Source: Verrucomicrobia bacterium SCGC AAA164-E04 (GTDB lineage: Bacteria > Verrucomicrobiota > Verrucomicrobiia > Limisphaerales > AAA164-E04). From it: 64,000 nt of DNA. Under the pieces are notes generated by a model that made no database searches, was not told where the DNA came from, and saw nothing but the letters and a program-made list of their open reading frames with translations. The DNA is taken from positions 58,100 through 122,099 of the forward strand of contig KB911979.1 of assembly GCA_000383715.1 (NCBI GenBank), written 5' to 3'. The position numbers and the translations under genes were made by a program. Positions within the stretch are counted from its first letter, which is position 1, and each line of letters opens with the position of its first letter. Below, one piece after another: positions 53,957-62,370 of this stretch.

Positions 53957-54949
53957 ATGTCATCCTTCCCGTTTCCTATTGCAAATTCCCGATTGATGGC
54001 GTTACTGATTGGAATAAGTTTGTTGACCTTGCTCTTTCAGCGAATCGGATGGGGAACAGTATTTCCCATACTTGCCTATATCGGTTGGCAGTTTCTTTGG
54101 GTGGGATGCTACTTCCTCCTGCCAATCGCGCTGGCTGGACAGGCCTGGAGAACTTTGTTTGCCAAAAACCGCGATCGTGGGTTCTGGACTTTCCTCCTCG
54201 CCTCCTGGATTGGGCTTGCCTGTAATTGGCTGCTGCCCGTAGCGCAAATTGGTGGGGAACTGGTCAAGGCGCGGCTTCTCGCAAAACCCAATGAGGACAT
54301 CGAACCTTGGGCGACCATGGTCATCGACAAAACATTCCAGGTATTGACACAGATATGTTTTGCTCCCCTCGGTCTTGTGTTGTTGATGTTTCATCGCTGG
54401 GACAAGGCTGTCTTTATCGGTGGCGGCCTTGCCATGCTGATTTTGCTCGCGATGGTTATCTTCCTGTTGCGGATTCAAAAACGGGGTTTGTTTGTGATGT
54501 CTTCGCGTCTGCTGCAAAAAATGATGAAGCAGGAAAAATCAGAGTCTCTCAGCCGCTTGTCTGAATCCATGGACCTTCGAGTCAGAGAAATTTACAGCAC
54601 CCCGCTTGTGTTGATGCGTGCTTTTAGCTGGCGGATGGCTTTCCGATTTGGGATGGCAGGTGAAATATATTTAATCATGATCCTGATGGGACATCCCGTC
54701 AGGTACCATGAAGCGGTCATCCTCGAAAGCCTTGCACAAACGATTCGAATGGCGGCATTCCTCATTCCCGGCGGTCTCGGAGTTCAGGAAGGGACGATCA
54801 CCCTCATTGGTGCCAGCCTGGGCATTCCTGTAAGTCAAGGGTTGGCACTTTCGCTAGCAAGAAGAGCTCGGGAATTGATGGTTGGTTTGCCAGCTTTACT
54901 TGCTTGGTGGATTTCATCCCTGCGAGAAAATGATGCTGCTTATGACTGA
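53957..54949 (+). CDS. Lysylphosphatidylglycerol-synthase-TM/HpnL-like membrane protein
   Basis: 330 residues from the ATG at 53957; the frame extends to 53849 but the extra part is unlike a membrane protein start. About seven to eight hydrophobic segments are visible, with WRTLFAKNRDRGFWTFLLASWIG, NWLLPVAQIGGELVKARLLA and the conserved IPGGLGVQEGTITLIGASLGIP loop. This family (UPF0104) includes the flippase half of MprF and HpnL of hopanoid clusters. No hopanoid or aminoacyl-lipid synthase gene is beside it, so the lipid is unknown. A strong hairpin follows the stop. Confidence 0.85.
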   Translation: MSSFPFPIANSRLMALLIGISLLTLLFQRIGWGTVFPILAYIGWQFLWVGCYFLLPIALAGQAWRTLFAKNRDRGFWTFLLASWIGLACNWLLPVAQIGGELVKARLLAKPNEDIEPWATMVIDKTFQVLTQICFAPLGLVLLMFHRWDKAVFIGGGLAMLILLAMVIFLLRIQKRGLFVMSSRLLQKMMKQEKSESLSRLSESMDLRVREIYSTPLVLMRAFSWRMAFRFGMAGEIYLIMILMGHPVRYHEAVILESLAQTIRMAAFLIPGGLGVQEGTITLIGASLGIPVSQGLALSLARRARELMVGLPALLAWWISSLRENDAAYD

Positions 54950-54971
54950 AATGTCAGCTGGACATCATCAA

Positions 54972-55009
54972 TGAGATCCAAGTCAACCCATCCTTTGACT
55001 TGGATCTCA
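54972..55009 (+). terminator. Perfect 15-bp hairpin after the flippase-like gene
   Basis: Arms at 54972-54986 and 54995-55009 (beginning TGAGATCCAAGTCAA) are exactly complementary, with an eight-base loop, 22 bases after the stop. No T run follows, so it may be a Rho-dependent or mRNA-stabilising 3' end. Confidence 0.6.
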
Positions 55010-55157
55010 AGAAGCCTGCGAAATCCTCATTGTCTTTCTTCTCTGCCAAAACCGGTAGCAAGCCATGGGTTCCAAGGTGGGACTCACCATGAATCGACAT
55101 CATCCTCTACCCATTCGAGTTGCTATATGATCATCCTTCTGAAAGGATCAAAATATT

Positions 55158-56330
55158 ATGGACATCCCCCTCAATAAGGGCCTACCAAGTTTTTTTTCGG
55201 TAAATGACTTCCACCCAGAGAAACTGCAAGCCGAATGCGAGCATCAGCTCTCTCTGGAAAATTATCCGCACGCTGAAGCTGTAGAACAGAATATCCTTAT
55301 TTATCAGGGGGATCATCTCAGGGCTGCCTTGATGGATCCGAGCAAGGAGCTCGTTCTTACATCTGAACTCTGTCGTTGTTTGCGGGATGGGCCTGGGGTT
55401 TTTGTGATCCGGAACGCCTATGAGAATCTTTCGCATGTAGACCAAATGACCCAGGTTTTTCAGTCGCGGATTTACCAGGAAAAACTCGATGGGCAAGTAA
55501 AGGGGGACCATTTTGGAACCAATGAGCGCATCTGGAATTCCCTTCAAAAGGCTTGTAGTGTAGACCCTGGGCTTTGCCTGGATTATTATGGTAATCCGCT
55601 GCTTGCTCTGGCCTCGAGAGCCTGGCTTGGGCCGGGCTATCAAGTCACTGCTCAGGTCAATAATGTGAAACCGGGTGGGGAGGCGCAATCGGTGCACCGT
55701 GATTATCATCTCGGATTTCAATCTGAATCGGTCGGTCACCAGTTTCCTGCCCATGTTCAAATGGCATCTCAATACCTCACACTGCAGGGTGCCGTAGCGC
55801 ACACTGACATGCCCGTTGAATCCGGACCTACCTTGTTGCTCCCTTTTTCACATCATTTTCCAGCAGGTTATCTTGCTTATCGTCTTCCTGGTTTCATGAA
55901 GGTTTTTGAAAAATATCGATCTCAGCTGGCATTCAAATGTGGAGATATGCTGTTCTTCAGCCCTGCTTTATTTCATGCAGCTGGTGCGAATCGAACGGCG
56001 AAGGATCGCATGGCTAATTTGCTGCAGGTTTCGTCAGCATTCGGCCGTGCGATGGAGCAAGTCAATCGAACTCAGATGGTCAAGTTGATACATCCTCGAC
56101 TCCTGGATCGGTTGAAGGAAGGGGCAATCTCGGATCGACAACTGCGAGACGTGGTTGCCGCCTTTGCCGATGGATACTCCTTTCCAACCAACCTGGATTC
56201 TGATCCTCCCATGCATGGCAGTGCGCCAGAAACATGTCAACAGCTTTGGTTACGCGCATTGAGAGAACGATGGGATTCCGAGCGATTGAAACAGGCGCTT
56301 TTGGAGCGCACCACGACTAGACAGGCCTGA
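55158..56330 (+). CDS. Phytanoyl-CoA dioxygenase (PhyH) family protein
   Basis: 390 residues. The Fe(II) facial triad appears as H180-R-D182 (QSVHRDYHLGF) and distal H273 (LFHAAGANR), with R279 a candidate for binding 2-oxoglutarate. GPGVFVIRNAY near residue 75 is a common PhyH start. The protein has no signal peptide. PhyH enzymes hydroxylate diverse substrates, including betaine-like compounds, lipids and antibiotics; the long N-terminal (70 residues) and C-terminal (110 residues) parts do not point to a specific one. It is alone on the plus strand. Confidence 0.85.
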   Translation: MDIPLNKGLPSFFSVNDFHPEKLQAECEHQLSLENYPHAEAVEQNILIYQGDHLRAALMDPSKELVLTSELCRCLRDGPGVFVIRNAYENLSHVDQMTQVFQSRIYQEKLDGQVKGDHFGTNERIWNSLQKACSVDPGLCLDYYGNPLLALASRAWLGPGYQVTAQVNNVKPGGEAQSVHRDYHLGFQSESVGHQFPAHVQMASQYLTLQGAVAHTDMPVESGPTLLLPFSHHFPAGYLAYRLPGFMKVFEKYRSQLAFKCGDMLFFSPALFHAAGANRTAKDRMANLLQVSSAFGRAMEQVNRTQMVKLIHPRLLDRLKEGAISDRQLRDVVAAFADGYSFPTNLDSDPPMHGSAPETCQQLWLRALRERWDSERLKQALLERTTTRQA

Positions 56331-56371
56331 AAGGAGCTTGCCTTTTTCTCGGGTTAAAGGCTTTTGTATGC

Positions 56372-57883
56372 TCACCTTGCGGCCAGAAAAAGTTTTAGTT
56401 TTTCAGCCGTTTTACCACCAAACCCTGGTAATTGTGATATTTCTTCCATACTTGCTGTCTTAATGCGTTGAACGGATCCGAACTTTTTTAAAAGCGCGGC
56501 TTTTCTGGATTGACCGATCCCCGGGAACTCGTCCAGTAAGCTTTCTGAAATTTTCTTGAGCCTCAATTGCGCGTTGAAGGTGTTTGCGAATCGATGCGAT
56601 TCGTCACGGACGCGTTGAAGGAGTTTAAGCGCACCGGAACGATGGTCCAATCGAATGGGGTCGGGTTTTCCGGGTTGGTAAATTTCTTCGAATTCCTTTG
56701 CCAGTCCTATGATGGGAATCTTGCTGAGGCCGAGTTTGGCAAGTTCCTCGCAGGCTGCTCCGAGTTGTCCCTTGCCTCCATCAATCAGGATCAATTCAGG
56801 AAAAGGTGATTCACTGGATTCCAGATCCGTTTTTTGCTCTCCTGCTTCTTTGAGCAGTCTCGTGTACCGTCGTCGAACTGTCTCCGCCATGCAGGCAAAA
56901 TCATCCTGCCCCTGCACGGTTTTCATTTTATAGCGCCGGTAGTTGGATCTGTCTGGGCGACCATTTCTAAACCTGACCATGGAGGCAACCTTGAAGGTTC
57001 CACTGATATTGGAGATGTCGAAGCCCTCGATTCGGACCGGTATTTTTCGAATGCTCAGAACTTTTCTCAGCTCTGTTAAATCAGATACCGGGTCGATAGC
57101 CAATGGTAGTTTGTATGGAAGGCGTGAAAATTTACCTGTTTTCTGAGTGGCTTTCTTGAGGTCCTGAAGCATGTCGCGCAGTTCAGCGGCTTTCTCGAAG
57201 TCAAGCCTTTCTGCCGCCTTTTGCATCATTTGCTTGAGATCTTTTTCCATCTCTTGCGATTGCCCTGTTAGGAACTCGCAAGCTGCCTCTACCTGCTTCA
57301 AATAATCTTCGGTGGATATGTTATCGATACAGGGTGCTGTGCAGTGCTTGAGATGACCGTAGAGGCAATGCTTGTAATCGTGCTTGTTCGGGGTCAATGG
57401 GCGACAGCCTCGCAGGCTGAACTTCTGTCGCACCATGGTCATGGTGCGGCGAATAGCACCAGAATTTGCAAATGGGCCGAAATACCTGGCGCCATCATCT
57501 TGTCTCAAACGCGTCAGTGTGAACCGGGGAATGGGATCTTTGAGATTGACCTTCAGTAAGAGGAAACGTTTATCGTCCTTAAAACTAACGTTGTAACGAG
57601 GCTTGAATTCCTTGATCAACTTGCCTTCCAGCAAGACCGCATCAGGCTCACTCCTGACCTGGTGAACATCAAGGTCGTGAATAGCCTCGACGAGTGCATT
57701 GAGTTTCATGTCCCAACGTTGGCGGCGTGATGGGTGAAAATACTGGCTGACTCGCTTCCGCAGACTTCGAGCTTTTCCAATATAAATGACCGTGCCAAAC
57801 CGGTCCTTCATCAAGTAAACCCCGGGTTTATGGGGCAGACGGGAAATTTTTTTTCGAATGGCTTCGTTGGCAGGCATGGTCAA
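56372..57883 (-). CDS. uvrC: Excinuclease ABC subunit C, short form
   Basis: 503 residues against about 610 in E. coli. The GIY-YIG nuclease is at 15-100 (GVYLMKDRFGTVIYIGKARS), followed by a four-Cys-like region (GCRPLTPNKHDYKHCLYGHLKHCTAPC), the UVR motif at about 212-245, the RNase H-like nuclease with D289 (EGFDIS), LILIDGGKGQL and DESHRFANTFN, and helix-hairpin-helix at the end (LPGFGGKTAEKLK). The gap between UVR motif and first nuclease Asp is only about 45 residues, roughly 110 fewer than in E. coli. All catalytic parts seem present. It makes the two incisions in nucleotide excision repair. Confidence 0.95.
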   Translation of the reverse strand: MTMPANEAIRKKISRLPHKPGVYLMKDRFGTVIYIGKARSLRKRVSQYFHPSRRQRWDMKLNALVEAIHDLDVHQVRSEPDAVLLEGKLIKEFKPRYNVSFKDDKRFLLLKVNLKDPIPRFTLTRLRQDDGARYFGPFANSGAIRRTMTMVRQKFSLRGCRPLTPNKHDYKHCLYGHLKHCTAPCIDNISTEDYLKQVEAACEFLTGQSQEMEKDLKQMMQKAAERLDFEKAAELRDMLQDLKKATQKTGKFSRLPYKLPLAIDPVSDLTELRKVLSIRKIPVRIEGFDISNISGTFKVASMVRFRNGRPDRSNYRRYKMKTVQGQDDFACMAETVRRRYTRLLKEAGEQKTDLESSESPFPELILIDGGKGQLGAACEELAKLGLSKIPIIGLAKEFEEIYQPGKPDPIRLDHRSGALKLLQRVRDESHRFANTFNAQLRLKKISESLLDEFPGIGQSRKAALLKKFGSVQRIKTASMEEISQLPGFGGKTAEKLKLFLAAR

Positions 57884-57933
57884 GAATGCCCGGTCTTACG
57901 CGTATCAGGCACCACGATGGATCTGCATCTTTC

Positions 57934-58521
57934 CTAATGCTTCAATGAATCCAGTTCCATGAAAGCATAACAGAGCATATGGCAGATGCCCATATGACAA
58001 TCCTCGACCCGACCGTAATGCTCAGAATCAATGACAACCAGGTGATCGGCAAGAGGCGCAAGGCCTCCTTGTTTTGCTCCGACAAATGCCATCACAGTCA
58101 GATCTTTTTCTTTTGCCCATTGAACGGCTTTAATGAGATTAGGCGAGTTGCCGCTGACGCTCATGGTGATCACGATATCTCCTGGATTGGCATAGTTCTC
58201 CAACTGACGTTTGAAGATATCCTCATAATCATAATCATTACCGATGGCCGTCATCCAACTGACATTGTCATTCATTGACAATACCTTGAATCGCTTGCTC
58301 ATGATGTCGGAGGAACCTTTTCCCAGATCCGTGGCAAAATGAGATGCATTGGCAGCACTCCCTCCGTTTCCAAAAACGAAAATGTTCTTTTCTTCCGCCC
58401 ATGCCTTCTGCAGCACTCCAACGCAATCGGCTACCTTTTCAGTAGGGATGGAGTCGAGCGCTGCTTTTTGAGCCTCTATGTAAGATTTGATCCAATCGTT
58501 CATGTGTGTGAAATCTTCCAT
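57934..58521 (-). CDS. GmhA-like SIS-domain sugar isomerase
   Basis: 195 residues from the ATG at 58521, preceded by TGGTGG; a TTG four codons earlier is possible. One SIS domain: IFVFGNGGSAANASHFATDL, then ITMSVSGNSPNLIKAVQWA and LVVIDSEHYGRVEDCHMGICHMLCY. The pattern matches sedoheptulose-7-phosphate isomerase GmhA, which starts heptose synthesis for LPS. It may work with the PfkB kinase and HAD phosphatase at 26.5-29.6 kb. It lies 50 bp from uvrC on the same strand and is divergent from the giant fusion gene. Confidence 0.85.
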   Translation of the reverse strand: MEDFTHMNDWIKSYIEAQKAALDSIPTEKVADCVGVLQKAWAEEKNIFVFGNGGSAANASHFATDLGKGSSDIMSKRFKVLSMNDNVSWMTAIGNDYDYEDIFKRQLENYANPGDIVITMSVSGNSPNLIKAVQWAKEKDLTVMAFVGAKQGGLAPLADHLVVIDSEHYGRVEDCHMGICHMLCYAFMELDSLKH

Positions 58522-58591
58522 GGGTGCCACCAAATGTCACGTTCAAATGCCGGCTTGTATCTGTTATGGGCTGTCTGTCATGATTTGAAAC

Positions 58592-61500
58592 ATGAACGCA
58601 CGCATTGATGCCAAGCCCTTGAGGATTGTGCTTGTTGGAGCCTTACTCTGGTTGTTTTTTCTGACTCCGGTGCTGGAAGCTCAATCAAATCGAAAACCGG
58701 CGCGTGATCGCCAAAATCGTAATCAGGCGAGTCGTGACCCTCTTTATGAACAATATGCGCTCTATCGCAAGAATGCGCCCAGGGCAGAAGTGGCCGGGCA
58801 ACCTCGCACCGTCTCCTTGCCGCTTGAATTAGAAAAGGGCGCCCATATCGCCTTTATCGGAAATACTCTGTTTGAGAGAGCTGGTCAGTTTGGTTTTTTC
58901 GAAGCCATGTTGCATGCGCAATTTCCCAAACATGCACTTACTGCGAGAAACTTATCATGGTCTGCAGACACACCAGACCTGCAACCGCGCCCTTCCAATT
59001 TCGCGGATGTCGAACAGTATTTGTTTCGGGAACAAGCGGATGTGATCTTTGCCGCCTTTGGTTTCAATGAATCGTTTGACGGTGAGGATGGGATGGAGGC
59101 TTTCCGGAATTCATTGAGAGAATTTTCATCCCGTTTGCAATCGCTGGCATTCAACGGACGCACGGGGCCTGAGATCATTTTGGTATCACCCATTGCATGT
59201 GAAAATATAAAGGGAGTTTCTGCCGACGACATGAACCATGAACGTCTTCTGGCTTACACCCAAGTGATGGAGGAAGTTGCAGGCGAGTTGAATATCGGAT
59301 TTGCGAATGTGCTTGCGAGTTCACGAGCTTGGCTATCCGATACCAAAACAGATTACACCATCAACGGCGTTCATCTGACAGAGCAGGGATATGCTCGATT
59401 TGCTTCGGATTTATTCAATGCGGTTTTTGACAAAGAACCCCCAAACGTCAGTGAAAAACTTCGTGAAGCAGTCGTCGAGAAAAGTAAGCAATACTTCCAA
59501 CGTTATCGTCCCTTGAACACCTACTACTACACTGGGGCACGTAATAAAACATACGGTTACCTCGATTTTCTGCCTGCCATGCGAAATTTTGACATCATGG
59601 TCAGTAATCGAGATGAGTGGATATGGCAATTAGCTCAGGGCAATTTACAAGCCAACCTGGATGATTCCAATATCCCCGCAATGCCACAAACCCCTCAAAG
59701 TCGAGGTGCCAATCGTTGGCTTTCTTCCGAGGATGAGTTGTCAGAATTCAAGATCGATCCCCGATTCGAGGTGAATCTATTCGCTTCAGAGGAGCAGTTT
59801 CCCGATCTGGCATGTCCTATCCAGATGCGTTGGGATGCACGAGGGCGCCTATGGGTCAGTTGCTCAACAACCTATCCCCATGTCTATCCGGGGAATGAGC
59901 CTGGTGATAAAATCATCATCCTTGAAGACATTGACAAAGACGGTCGAGCGGATAAATCCACGGTGTTTGCCGATGATTTGCACATTCCGCTTTCTTTTGA
60001 ACTGGGTGATGGAGGTGTTTACGTATCGGAAGAGCCTTTCATGAGCTGGATTGGAGATACGGATGGAGATGGGAAAGCCGATAAGCGTGTTCGATTGCTG
60101 GCCGGCTTCGGCAGTGAAGATTCGCATCATGCCTTGCACGATTTTGTTTGGACCCCGGAAGGAGATCTGCTTTTCAGAGAATCCATTTTTCATCACAGCC
60201 AGATCGAGACCCCTTATGGTCCCGTGCGCGCGGACAATAGTGCCTGGTTTCAATTTCGACCTGATAGCCATCGACTTACGTCTTTTGGCAGTTACCCCAA
60301 TACCAATCCTTGGGGAGTGACTTTTGATGACTGGGGGTATCATGTGGCCAGTCATCCTGTTTTCGCCTCTGCCTTCCATGCCCTGAATCCACCCTATCCC
60401 CAGCAACACCCCAGAGCGGCAGGACTTCCTGCATACTCCGGCGTTTGTGGTCATGAATTCGTGGACTTCGATTTCTGGCCTGAAGAAATGCAGGGAGGTT
60501 TTGTGAAAGTGCGATACAAGCCGTCCAACCGTGTGGAGATTCATCAATGGATCGAGAAAGAAGATCATTTCGAAGAGGCGTATCAGGGTGACATTATTTA
60601 TTCTTCCAACTTAAGTTTTATCCCCGTGGATCTTCGCTTTGGACCGAGAGGTGCCATGTATGTTTGCGATTGGTACAATCCAGTGAAAGGGCATGCCCAG
60701 TATTCTTTGCGGGATGAACGCCGAGACCGTCGTGCAGGACGGATCTGGCGAATCGTTCCAAAAGGAGCCACACTTCAAGATCCTCCATTGATCCATGATC
60801 AACCGATTGCGTCATTGTTGGATGTGCTCAAACGTCCCGAATATCGGTATCGCTACTGGACACGCAATGAATTGCGATCACGATCCAAACAAGATGTCTT
60901 CAAGACGCTCACCTCATGGCTGAGCGGCTTGGATCGGGCTGATCCACGATTCCGTCATCATCAAGTCGAGGCTCTTTGGTTGTATCGCAACATCGGGGCA
61001 ACCAACCACGATTTATTGAGAGAGCTGATCCAGTGCGAGGAACACCACGCCCGTGCAGCCGCTGTTCGCGTCTTGCGCAGTTGGTATGGAGAAATGCCGG
61101 ATGCACACGACCTCCTTGCCCAAGCCGTTTCGGATAAAAATCCATTAGTGCGACTTGAATCTGCCATTGCGGCCTCCTGGTTTGGGACTCAGGAGGCTTT
61201 GGATGTTTTATTGCGAGTGGCCGATCAGCCTTTGGGAGATCACTTGCGTTATGCATTTGTATGTTCACTTGGATCTGAAAATATGCGCCGTCATTGGGAA
61301 GGCAATACTCGTTACGCCTTGGTGCCTGTCATGTTGCGTGATGCCAGGAAGGTGGAATCATTTCTTGAACCGCCAGGCAGCGCCAAAGATGCAGAATTTG
61401 ATTTGCAAAAAGACCTCGTCACCCTGCGCATCGCCTGCATCCCGGAGCAGATGCGATTCACGGAGGAAAAGGTTTCAGTCAAGGCTGGTCAACCTGTCAA

Positions 61501-62350
61501 ATTGATCTTTACCAACCCAGATGCCACCGATCACAACTGGGTTCTGGTTCAGCCGGGCTTCATGGATCAGGTTGGAATGGCTGCGAATGAAATGGTCAAA
61601 AACCCGAAAAACGCCCGGTCCGATTTCATACCCAAGGATCCAGATCAGCACATACTACAATACACCCCCTTGATTGGCCCGAGTCGAAACAGCAAGGTGA
61701 ATGTGCTGAGATTTATTGCTCCAAAGGAACCCGGGATTTACCCCTATCTTTGCACCTTTCCCGGGCATTGGGTCGTCATGAATGGTGCTTTGTGGGTGAC
61801 GAATGATGAAGTCAGTGAAGAAGATCTTCAGCAAAATTTATCTATTCCGATCTTTGTCAAGGACTGGCAAATGGCTGATTTCGAAGCCATTCAAGTTTCC
61901 AAAGATGAGCATGCTATCATGCGTGGGATGAAATCCTTCCTCGATGCTCAGTGTCACCAATGCCACCAGATGGACGGACGTGGCATTGAGTTGGGACCGG
62001 ATCTATCCAATGTGAGTGAGCGTTTCCGGGGGAAGGATTTGCTGCAACAAATTCTCAAACCTTCTTCTCATATAGATGAACCCTACAGGTTAGTCCGCGT
62101 TGAAACCAAAGAGGGTGAAGAATGGAGTGGTAATCTGGTAGATGAAAATGAACAAAGGATCCGGTTACGTCCAAGTTTGTTCGCACCTGATGAGCTGTTG
62201 AGCCTCCGCAAAAACCAGATCAAGACGCGAGAAACTTCGGCTGTCTCACCGATGCCTGAAGGGATGCTTTCCACCATGGACCGGCAAGCCATTCTTGATC
62301 TCCTGGCCTATCTCGAAGCGGGAGGGCATGCCGGGCATCAAAAGCAATAA
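58592..62350 (+). CDS. Giant secreted SGNH - propeller - cupredoxin - cytochrome c fusion (PVC-type)
   Basis: 1,252 residues with a signal peptide ending near PVLEAQS. Domains in order: an SGNH-like hydrolase (about 75-300, GAHIAFIGNTLFER and NGVHLTEQGYARF), a beta-propeller dehydrogenase domain (about 390-740, LACPIQMRWDARGRLWVSCS), and HEAT-like helices (about 760-920). A type 1 copper cupredoxin follows (about 935-1075), with ligands H981, C1054, H1059 and M1063 in the azurin spacing C-x4-H-x3-M. The last part is cytochrome c with C1121-H-Q-C-H1125. Electrons taken at the propeller could pass to the copper and heme of the same chain. The SGNH domain shows GNT in place of GDS, so its Ser nucleophile may be missing. 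Confidence 0.92.
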   Translation: MNARIDAKPLRIVLVGALLWLFFLTPVLEAQSNRKPARDRQNRNQASRDPLYEQYALYRKNAPRAEVAGQPRTVSLPLELEKGAHIAFIGNTLFERAGQFGFFEAMLHAQFPKHALTARNLSWSADTPDLQPRPSNFADVEQYLFREQADVIFAAFGFNESFDGEDGMEAFRNSLREFSSRLQSLAFNGRTGPEIILVSPIACENIKGVSADDMNHERLLAYTQVMEEVAGELNIGFANVLASSRAWLSDTKTDYTINGVHLTEQGYARFASDLFNAVFDKEPPNVSEKLREAVVEKSKQYFQRYRPLNTYYYTGARNKTYGYLDFLPAMRNFDIMVSNRDEWIWQLAQGNLQANLDDSNIPAMPQTPQSRGANRWLSSEDELSEFKIDPRFEVNLFASEEQFPDLACPIQMRWDARGRLWVSCSTTYPHVYPGNEPGDKIIILEDIDKDGRADKSTVFADDLHIPLSFELGDGGVYVSEEPFMSWIGDTDGDGKADKRVRLLAGFGSEDSHHALHDFVWTPEGDLLFRESIFHHSQIETPYGPVRADNSAWFQFRPDSHRLTSFGSYPNTNPWGVTFDDWGYHVASHPVFASAFHALNPPYPQQHPRAAGLPAYSGVCGHEFVDFDFWPEEMQGGFVKVRYKPSNRVEIHQWIEKEDHFEEAYQGDIIYSSNLSFIPVDLRFGPRGAMYVCDWYNPVKGHAQYSLRDERRDRRAGRIWRIVPKGATLQDPPLIHDQPIASLLDVLKRPEYRYRYWTRNELRSRSKQDVFKTLTSWLSGLDRADPRFRHHQVEALWLYRNIGATNHDLLRELIQCEEHHARAAAVRVLRSWYGEMPDAHDLLAQAVSDKNPLVRLESAIAASWFGTQEALDVLLRVADQPLGDHLRYAFVCSLGSENMRRHWEGNTRYALVPVMLRDARKVESFLEPPGSAKDAEFDLQKDLVTLRIACIPEQMRFTEEKVSVKAGQPVKLIFTNPDATDHNWVLVQPGFMDQVGMAANEMVKNPKNARSDFIPKDPDQHILQYTPLIGPSRNSKVNVLRFIAPKEPGIYPYLCTFPGHWVVMNGALWVTNDEVSEEDLQQNLSIPIFVKDWQMADFEAIQVSKDEHAIMRGMKSFLDAQCHQCHQMDGRGIELGPDLSNVSERFRGKDLLQQILKPSSHIDEPYRLVRVETKEGEEWSGNLVDENEQRIRLRPSLFAPDELLSLRKNQIKTRETSAVSPMPEGMLSTMDRQAILDLLAYLEAGGHAGHQKQ

Positions 62351-62370
62351 TTGTTATTCATAGGTTAAAT

